Shown here in pieces: positions 5,323-10,227 of a DNA stretch of 10,227 nt; position 1 is the first letter of the stretch; each line of letters opens with the position of its first letter. The stretch covers positions 1 through 10,227 of the forward strand of contig JAGRHW010000039.1 of assembly GCA_020444765.1 (NCBI GenBank), written 5' to 3'. Below the pieces are notes generated by a model. The model was not told the DNA's origin, ran no database searches, and saw only the letters and a program-made list of their open reading frames with translations. The DNA comes from Gammaproteobacteria bacterium. Its GTDB lineage: Bacteria > Pseudomonadota > Gammaproteobacteria > Granulosicoccales > Granulosicoccaceae. Both the position numbers and the translations under genes were made by a program.

Positions 5323-6525
5323 ATGTTTTCTGAACTCAAACCCGTAAAAACCGATCCGATTCTTGGCCTCATGGCGGCCTTCAGGGAAGATAAAAACCCG
5401 CTGAAGATCGATCTCGGTGTCGGGGTTTACAAAGACGAACAGGGTCATACCGGCATTCTCAACTGCGTAAAGACCGCCGAGCGCTACCGCCTGGAAAACG
5501 AGACGACCAAGACCTATATGGGCATGGCCGGCGATCTGGCCTACAACGCGCGGATTGCCGGGCTGATCTTCGGCGACGAACACAAGGTCATGCAGGAAGA
5601 CCGGACGCGCATCGTCCAGGCGCCCGGCGGCACTGGGGCCCTGCGGGTCGCGGCCGAATTTATCAAGCGCTGCAATCCGCAGACACGGATCTGGGTCAGT
5701 ACGCCGACCTGGGCCAATCATCTGGATCTGTTCGCCGCCGCCGGCCTGCAGGTATTGGAATACCCGTACTACGACTACCAGAACCACGGGCTGTTGTTCG
5801 ATGAGATGATGGCCGCCCTGCAGGAAGCCGGTCAGGGCGACGTGGTTTTGCTGCACGCCTGCTGCCACAATCCGAGCGGCATGGACCTGAATCCGCAGCA
5901 ATGGAGCAGAGTCAGTGATCTGGCCAGGGAAAAGGGTTTTACGCCGCTGATCGATATCGCTTATCAGGGTTTCGGGCATGGCCTTGATGAAGATGCGCTG
6001 GGTGTCAGAGTGCTGGCCGATGCGCTGCCGGAATTGATTGTCTGCAGTTCCTGCTCGAAAAATTTCGGCCTGTACCGTGAGCGCATCGGCGCCTGCAGCG
6101 TGATCTCCCGTAACAGCCGCGAAGCGGACATCGTGTTTGCGACACTGCAAAACACCATCCGCGGGATCTATTCCATGCCGCCAGCGCACGGTGCAGCAAT
6201 CGTCAATACCATTTTGTCGAGCAGTGAGCTGACCGCCGAATGGCATCATGAGCTGGCCGAAATGCGTGACCGCATCAACGGCTTGCGGGGCGCTATTGCA
6301 GACAAGCTTGCGGAGAAGGGCGCGCCGCGGGATTTCGGTTTTATCCAGCGGCAAAACGGAATGTTCTCGTTTCTGGGGATTTCGCCGGAGCAGGTCCAGC
6401 GCCTGCGTGACGACTACAGCATTTACATGGTCGGTTCGAGTCGTATGAATGTTGCCGGTATCAGCCGGGCCAATATCGACTATTTCGCCGAGGCCGTGGT
6501 GAATGTGATGAAGGAGCAGTCCTGA
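5323..6525 (+). CDS. Class I aspartate/aromatic-amino-acid aminotransferase (AspC/TyrB type)
   Basis: The 400-residue product has near-standard length (E. coli AspC 396, TyrB 397). It aligns from its first residues (MFSELKPVKTDPILGL) with the E. coli enzymes as I recall them. Visible active-site residues are GVGVYKD (33-39), PGGTGALR (101-108), W130, N183 in CHNPSG, D211 and Y214 in DIAYQGF, the PLP lysine K246 in SCSKNFGLY, R254, R280 (the distal-carboxylate Arg of this subgroup) and R374 (α-carboxylate). It should exchange amino groups between aspartate or aromatic amino acids and 2-oxoglutarate, with PLP, in the cytoplasm; the preference between aspartate and aromatics is not readable. Start: ATG 5323 is preceded by GGAG (5313-5316) at good spacing. 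The frame stays open upstream to a TTG at 5194, but those 43 extra residues are unlike the family and are rejected. It converges with the response regulator, leaving 9 bases between stops. Confidence 0.5.
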   Translation: MFSELKPVKTDPILGLMAAFREDKNPLKIDLGVGVYKDEQGHTGILNCVKTAERYRLENETTKTYMGMAGDLAYNARIAGLIFGDEHKVMQEDRTRIVQAPGGTGALRVAAEFIKRCNPQTRIWVSTPTWANHLDLFAAAGLQVLEYPYYDYQNHGLLFDEMMAALQEAGQGDVVLLHACCHNPSGMDLNPQQWSRVSDLAREKGFTPLIDIAYQGFGHGLDEDALGVRVLADALPELIVCSSCSKNFGLYRERIGACSVISRNSREADIVFATLQNTIRGIYSMPPAHGAAIVNTILSSSELTAEWHHELAEMRDRINGLRGAIADKLAEKGAPRDFGFIQRQNGMFSFLGISPEQVQRLRDDYSIYMVGSSRMNVAGISRANIDYFAEAVVNVMKEQS

Positions 6526-6534
6526 CGGGCTGCT

Positions 6535-7236
6535 TTACCAGTTGTCGCTGATAAAACGGTAGCCGACGCTTCGTACCGACTGGATGCCGGGCGACAGCCG
6601 GTCCCGGTCGCCGAGTTTTTTTCGCAGCTTGACGATCCGGTTGTCGATTGTCCGGTCGGTACCGTCGTAATCGATGCCGCGCAACTCCAGCAGCAGATCC
6701 TCACGCGAAAGCACCTGGTTTTTATTGGTGGCGAGCAGCCACAACAGATTGAATTCGGCGTTGGTGATATCCACCAGCGAGCCTCCGACGGTCACCGACT
6801 GGGTGTCCTGATTGATGGTGAGTCTGCCGAAGGAGAGCTTCGTCGGCTTAACCGATGCACTTTCATTGCCGAGAACCAGCAGACGGATACGTGCCGCGAG
6901 GATGCGCGGATCGACCGGTTTGCGGACATAATCATCGGCGCCGTACGTCAGACTGGACAATTCATCAGCGCCATCATCGCGCGCCGTCAGCATCAGGATC
7001 TTGCCGGCGAAGTTCGGGCGTATTTCCTTGCAGATCGACAGACCGTCCTTGTTGGGCAGCATCCAGTCGAGAATCACGATATCCGGTTTTTGCGAATAGA
7101 TTTCCGCGGCCGCGTGACCACCATCGTCGATGTGCTGGACGTCCATGCCTTGGGGTATCAGAAATTTACTAACGAGACTGGCGAGTTTGTGGTTGTCCTC
7201 AACCAGTAGCACTTTGATCCTTTTACGGGTTCGCAT
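6535..7236 (-). CDS. OmpR/PhoB-family response regulator, RstA-like
   Basis: The 233-residue product has standard OmpR-family length. The receiver domain (about 6-118) shows the acidic pair E13-D14, phospho-acceptor D57 in ILDWMLP, T84 in LMLTARDD, and K106 in VRKPVDP, so it looks fully phosphorylatable. The winged-helix effector domain (about 135-230) has the motif RGIDYDGTDRTIDNRIVKL (186-204), which closely resembles RstA-type regulators, and ends with VRSVGYRFI. It should bind DNA as a phosphorylated dimer in the cytoplasm. No histidine kinase gene is visible beside it: one side is the convergent aminotransferase, the other the exporter gene. It lies 205 bases downstream of the exporter on the same strand, so co-transcription is possible but not shown. 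Start: ATG 7236 has no Shine-Dalgarno, whereas the in-frame GTG at 7212 (residue 9) follows AAAAGGA at good spacing and gives a start at VLLVEDN, so the true protein may be 225 residues. Confidence 0.5.
   Translation of the reverse strand: MRTRKRIKVLLVEDNHKLASLVSKFLIPQGMDVQHIDDGGHAAAEIYSQKPDIVILDWMLPNKDGLSICKEIRPNFAGKILMLTARDDGADELSSLTYGADDYVRKPVDPRILAARIRLLVLGNESASVKPTKLSFGRLTINQDTQSVTVGGSLVDITNAEFNLLWLLATNKNQVLSREDLLLELRGIDYDGTDRTIDNRIVKLRKKLGDRDRLSPGIQSVRSVGYRFISDNW
6590..6622 (+). terminator. Intrinsic terminator of the aminotransferase gene, inside the response regulator gene
   Basis: GGCGAC (6590-6595) pairs perfectly with GTCGCC (6607-6612) across an 11-base loop; after GAG comes a run of seven T (6616-6622). 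It acts on the plus strand only. It begins 65 bases after the aminotransferase stop, within the C-terminal DNA-binding part of the opposing gene. The large loop reduces certainty. Confidence 0.5.
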
Positions 7237-7441
7237 CAGTGTTTGCGGGTAACATCTATATTGTCTCAGCCGGCTAGTCTACCGAAATATAATGCATAAA
7301 TAAATAATTGTTTCACCTGCAATTTTTTCACTTTACGTGTAAATAGCTTAAATAGCAGGTGTTTTTGATTCTTGAATAGCCAGTGTCAGCTAATCAATTG
7401 AATTATAAAAAGTCTTTGCCTGCAGTTCCTGGCCGTTGTCA
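7237..7441. other. AT-rich intergenic region between exporter and response regulator
   Basis: 205 bases, clearly richer in A and T than its surroundings, probably holding the response-regulator promoter. On the minus strand TATATT (7294-7289) is a possible -10, without a convincing -35. A TCAATTGA palindrome lies near 7394-7401. After the exporter stop there is only a poor stem (near 7419-7435 on the plus strand) followed on the minus strand by TTTTT, so read-through into the regulator gene is conceivable. No small gene was recognised. Confidence 0.5.
7314..7361. promoter_or_regulatory. 48-base concentric interrupted palindrome
   Basis: The outer arms are CACCTGC (7314-7320) and GCAGGTG (7355-7361). 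The next matching block is ATTT (7322-7325) with AAAT (7350-7353). The inner arms are TTTAC (7332-7336) and GTAAA (7339-7343). All share one centre between 7337 and 7338, giving 17 Watson-Crick matches over 24 positions. TTTTT (7362-7366) follows on the plus strand. It may be an operator for the response regulator or another dimeric regulator, or a structured RNA end on the plus strand. Its function is unknown. Confidence 0.5.
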
Positions 7442-10210
7442 TTAAAGTTCCAGTTCCGGCAGATTGAATTGTTGCCGGGCCAGCTTGTAATACAGGCCAG
7501 TATAGCCGTTGGCGCGCAGATAGTCCGGGTCGATAAGCTGTTCATGCGAACCTTTTTCCGCGACCTTGCCATCCGCGATAAAGCAGATCATGTCCGAATC
7601 GACGATGGTGCTGAGCCGGTGGGCGATGGTGATCGAGGTGCGGCCGCGCAGAATGGTCTGCATGTTTTCCTGGATGCGTTTTTCCGATTCGTTATCGAGC
7701 GCGCTGGTTGCCTCATCGAAAATCAGAATTTTCGGCTTGCGGTAAAGTGCCCGGGCGATGCACACGCGTTGCCGCTGGCCACCGGAAATACCCATGCCTT
7801 TTTCGCCGATCAGGGTCTGGTAACCGACCGGGTAGTTGATGATGAACTCATGCGCGCCCGCCAGTTTGGCAGCATCGGTAACCGCTGCCAGATCCGGTTC
7901 CGGATCGCCAAGCGCGATATTTTCCGCCACCGTGCCGGCCATGATAAAACTGTCCTGCAACACCACGCCGATATTGCGGCGCAGCGAGGTCAGATCGACA
8001 TCGCGGATTTCCTTGCCGTCGATCAGGCATTCACCGTTGGCCGGCATATTGAAGCCGAGCACCATTTTGGCGATGGTGCTCTTGCCGCAGCCGCTGGCGC
8101 CGACAAACGCCACGCGCTGGCCGGGCTCGATCGCCAGGTCGAACTCGCGCATCACGAAGTTCTCCTGTTCGTTGGCCACATAACTGAAATTGACCTTGCG
8201 GAATTCGATTTGTCCACGGCAGTCGCTAAGATTGGCCGGTACCTTGTCGGGTGAGGAAATCGGCTCCTGTTCCGGTGTGACCGAGAGGATCTCGCCGACC
8301 CGATCGACCGAAATCCGCACTTCCAGCAAGCTGTTCCAAAGCCCGACCATTTGCAACACCGGCCCTATGACCATGCCGGTCAGCATATTGAAGCCCATCA
8401 ATTCGCCGATACTCAAGGTGCCATTCATCACCTGGTTGGCGCCGAGCCACAGTATGACAACCTGGGACGACAGGCTGACCAGTTTGTTCAGACTGCCTGA
8501 CAACAGATTCAGTTTTGCCGAGTGAAAGCCGCGATTGACGTTGTCGACAAAGGCGCTTTCCCAGTTTGCCCGTGCCATATATTCGTTGGCGGTGGCCTTG
8601 AGTGTTTCGATGCCGTTGAGTGATTCGATCAGGCGCGACTGCGATTGCGAATTGGTTTCGAAAATTTCCTGGGAGATTTTTTTAATGCGCGGCGTAAAGT
8701 AAAAAATTATCCCGAGATACATCGGAATAAAAATCATAAAGGCGAAAGTCAGGCTGACGCTGTAGCCGAACATCATCAGAAAATAAATCACGATCATCAG
8801 GGTGTTGAGCAGCACGGTGACCGTCGAGCCGGAAATGATCATGCGGATTTTCTGGTTTTCGCCGAAACGCGCGAGGATTTCACCTTTATTGCGGGTCAGG
8901 AAAAAATTCATCGGCAGGCTCAGCACGTGCCGGTAAAACTCCGACATGATGCGCATATCGATACGCGCCGTGGTATGCGCCAGCAAGAGATTCTGCGCGA
9001 TCCCGGCCAGCGTCGAAAACACCGACACCAGCACCATGCCGGCCAGCATCATGTTCAGCAGACTGACATCGTGATGCACCACCACGGTATCGACGATGGT
9101 CTGGATAAACAGCGGGCTGGCGAGCCCGAGCAGATTGATGGTCAGCGCGGCGACCATCGCTTCGCCGAAAAAACGCTTGTAGGGCAGAATATAATTGAGA
9201 AAGTGGGTGATTGGTTTTTTCGGCACTTCCTGCTGTTCGAAACGCTGGGTCGGCTCCAGCGCAATCAGCACGCCCTGATCATCCTCGGTATCCGTGCCCT
9301 TGACCATGGCTTCGCTCCAGCCGGTCATAAACTCTTCCTTTTTGAGCTTTTTGATACCCTCGGCCGGGTCGGCGACGTGAACTTCCTTCGGCGTGACCCG
9401 GTAAATTACCAGATAATGGTAGTCTTCCCAGCCAACGATCGCGGGCAGCTTGACGTTTTTCAGGTCATCGAACCGCAAGGCGTAGGCGCGCGCTGAATAG
9501 CCCATGCGCTCGGCGCCGTTGATTACCGCGGTCGGTGTCACGCTGGCGGTCGAAAGATTCGCCAGTTCGCGAATCTGACCCATGGTGAAATCCTTGCCGT
9601 AGTGCTTGCAGATCATCGTCAGACAGGCCGCCGCACAATCGGACTCGGCGTTCTGCCGGACAATATTGAAACCCTTGACGGTCTGTTTGCTTTCCCTTGC
9701 AAGAAACTCCTCTTCGGTAACCGCATCCGCCAGACGGATTCTCTGATCGACGCCCTCGGCGCGCTGGCGCACCGCGATCTCATCCTCCTCGTTCTGAAAC
9801 AACTGCTTGACGCGAATCCGCAGGCTTTCATGCAGTTCCGGATTGAGCTCGAGGATTTTCGACGCCGCCTCCTTGCGAATGACCAGTACCGACACATCGT
9901 CGGTAATCGCAACCGCGCTGTGATGCTGCGTCTCGGCGCCTTCGGGCGGCGGCAGCGCACAGGTTTCGCCGAGCAGATCGCCGCGGTACAGGCGATCCAG
10001 AATGACGTCTTCGCCGGACAGGGGGCGGCGTACCAGATCGATCGCGCCTTTTTCCACACAATACAAGCGCGGATCATTTTGGCCTTGTTTGAAGACGGTG
10101 CCGCCACGTGGGATATTCTTGACCCCGACGTTGGCCAGAATCATATCGAAATCTTTGCTGCTATAGCGTGCGTTGCCGAGAATACCACGCAGACGATGGC
10201 TAAGTTCCAC
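7442..10210 (-). CDS. Cyclic-nucleotide-binding-like / C39 peptidase / ABC exporter fusion (bacteriocin-type), 5' end uncertain
   Basis: At least 922 residues. Residues about 20-140 form a cyclic-nucleotide-binding-like β-roll (PRGGTVFKQG, GAIDLV, GDLLGE). Residues about 180-305 are a C39 peptidase with Q186, C192 (in SDCAAACL), H265 (in DYHYLVIY) and D281 (in ADPAEG), all the catalytic positions. Residues about 345-625 are the six-helix ABC membrane domain. The ATPase follows: Walker A GASGCGKST (704-712), Q752, signature ISGGQ (808-812), Walker B ILIFDE (828-833), H864. Family knowledge: such exporters cut a double-glycine leader from a peptide and pump the peptide across the inner membrane, usually with HlyD and TolC partners. 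The canonical Arg of the cyclic-nucleotide phosphate pocket is replaced by His (H96/H97). The start at 10210 is GTG without a Shine-Dalgarno, and the frame stays open to the window edge, so the true start may lie outside. No substrate peptide is visible. Confidence 0.5.
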   Translation of the reverse strand: MELSHRLRGILGNARYSSKDFDMILANVGVKNIPRGGTVFKQGQNDPRLYCVEKGAIDLVRRPLSGEDVILDRLYRGDLLGETCALPPPEGAETQHHSAVAITDDVSVLVIRKEAASKILELNPELHESLRIRVKQLFQNEEDEIAVRQRAEGVDQRIRLADAVTEEEFLARESKQTVKGFNIVRQNAESDCAAACLTMICKHYGKDFTMGQIRELANLSTASVTPTAVINGAERMGYSARAYALRFDDLKNVKLPAIVGWEDYHYLVIYRVTPKEVHVADPAEGIKKLKKEEFMTGWSEAMVKGTDTEDDQGVLIALEPTQRFEQQEVPKKPITHFLNYILPYKRFFGEAMVAALTINLLGLASPLFIQTIVDTVVVHHDVSLLNMMLAGMVLVSVFSTLAGIAQNLLLAHTTARIDMRIMSEFYRHVLSLPMNFFLTRNKGEILARFGENQKIRMIISGSTVTVLLNTLMIVIYFLMMFGYSVSLTFAFMIFIPMYLGIIFYFTPRIKKISQEIFETNSQSQSRLIESLNGIETLKATANEYMARANWESAFVDNVNRGFHSAKLNLLSGSLNKLVSLSSQVVILWLGANQVMNGTLSIGELMGFNMLTGMVIGPVLQMVGLWNSLLEVRISVDRVGEILSVTPEQEPISSPDKVPANLSDCRGQIEFRKVNFSYVANEQENFVMREFDLAIEPGQRVAFVGASGCGKSTIAKMVLGFNMPANGECLIDGKEIRDVDLTSLRRNIGVVLQDSFIMAGTVAENIALGDPEPDLAAVTDAAKLAGAHEFIINYPVGYQTLIGEKGMGISGGQRQRVCIARALYRKPKILIFDEATSALDNESEKRIQENMQTILRGRTSITIAHRLSTIVDSDMICFIADGKVAEKGSHEQLIDPDYLRANGYTGLYYKLARQQFNLPELEL

Positions 10211-10227
10211 GACGCCGAGGCGGCTTT

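Noticed and set aside
5275..6354. Minus-strand 359-codon open frame opposite the aminotransferase
   Set aside because: It lies almost entirely on the antisense of a well-supported gene, shows no recognisable domain, and is the usual mirror frame of GC-rich coding sequence.
7237..7260. RstA-box-like operator near the response regulator start
   Set aside because: A GTTAC half is present on the minus strand, but the upstream half of the box does not match.
7400..7436. Intrinsic terminator for the exporter gene
   Set aside because: A T-run exists on the minus strand, but the stem before it is only three or four pairs with a bulge.
7436..8254. Plus-strand 272-codon open frame opposite the ATPase domain
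   Set aside because: Antisense to Walker A, signature and Walker B; no recognisable protein.
8645..9496. Plus-strand 283-codon open frame opposite the exporter
   Set aside because: Rich in His, Gln and Arg with no domain, antisense to conserved ABC and peptidase motifs; a mirror frame.

Overview
The window looks like an ordinary chromosomal stretch of a gammaproteobacterium with a moderately high GC content (my impression, not computed). The support is a PpnN/YgdH-type nucleosidase, an AspC/TyrB-type aminotransferase that aligns closely with the E. coli enzymes from memory, and an RstA-like response regulator. No rRNA, tRNA, CRISPR array, insertion sequence or phage gene was seen, so the lineage cannot be narrowed with confidence.

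Layout, left to right. Bases 2-889 (+) are the 3' two thirds of ppnN. It converges with an ornithine/lysine decarboxylase of the fold-III PLP family (886-2088, -), and the two stop codons share one TTAA. A divergent Lrp/AsnC-type regulator (2233-2667, +) faces the decarboxylase across an AT-rich gap holding three helically phased TCAAATTGA-like repeats, the likely operator. A cytoplasmic glycerophosphodiester phosphodiesterase (2716-3519, -) is divergent from a GNAT acetyltransferase (3638-4189, +). A PlsC-like acyltransferase (4241-4861, -) converges on the GNAT gene. A 461-base gap follows, with a possible short open frame and aminotransferase promoter elements. Then come the aspartate/aromatic aminotransferase (5323-6525, +), an OmpR-family response regulator (6535-7236, -), a 205-base gap with a concentric interrupted palindrome, and a large exporter (7442 to at least 10210, -). 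The exporter fuses a cyclic-nucleotide-binding-like domain, a C39 peptidase and an ABC transporter.

How the genes work together. The decarboxylase/Lrp pair reads as a self-contained amino-acid-responsive polyamine module. The phosphodiesterase and the acyltransferase could both act on glycerophospholipid metabolism, but they are not in one operon. The exporter has the conserved residues expected for both ATPase and leader-peptidase activity, and is the most system-like item. Its cargo, membrane-fusion partner and any sensor kinase for the nearby regulator are not in the window and may lie beyond the right edge.

Gene packing is tight where genes converge. Two intrinsic terminators of + strand genes (GNAT and the aminotransferase) appear to lie inside the coding sequence of the opposing gene. 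I see no clear evidence of a wholly novel system. The main leads are the exporter with its altered nucleotide-binding pocket, the phased operator array, and the dyad between regulator and exporter.
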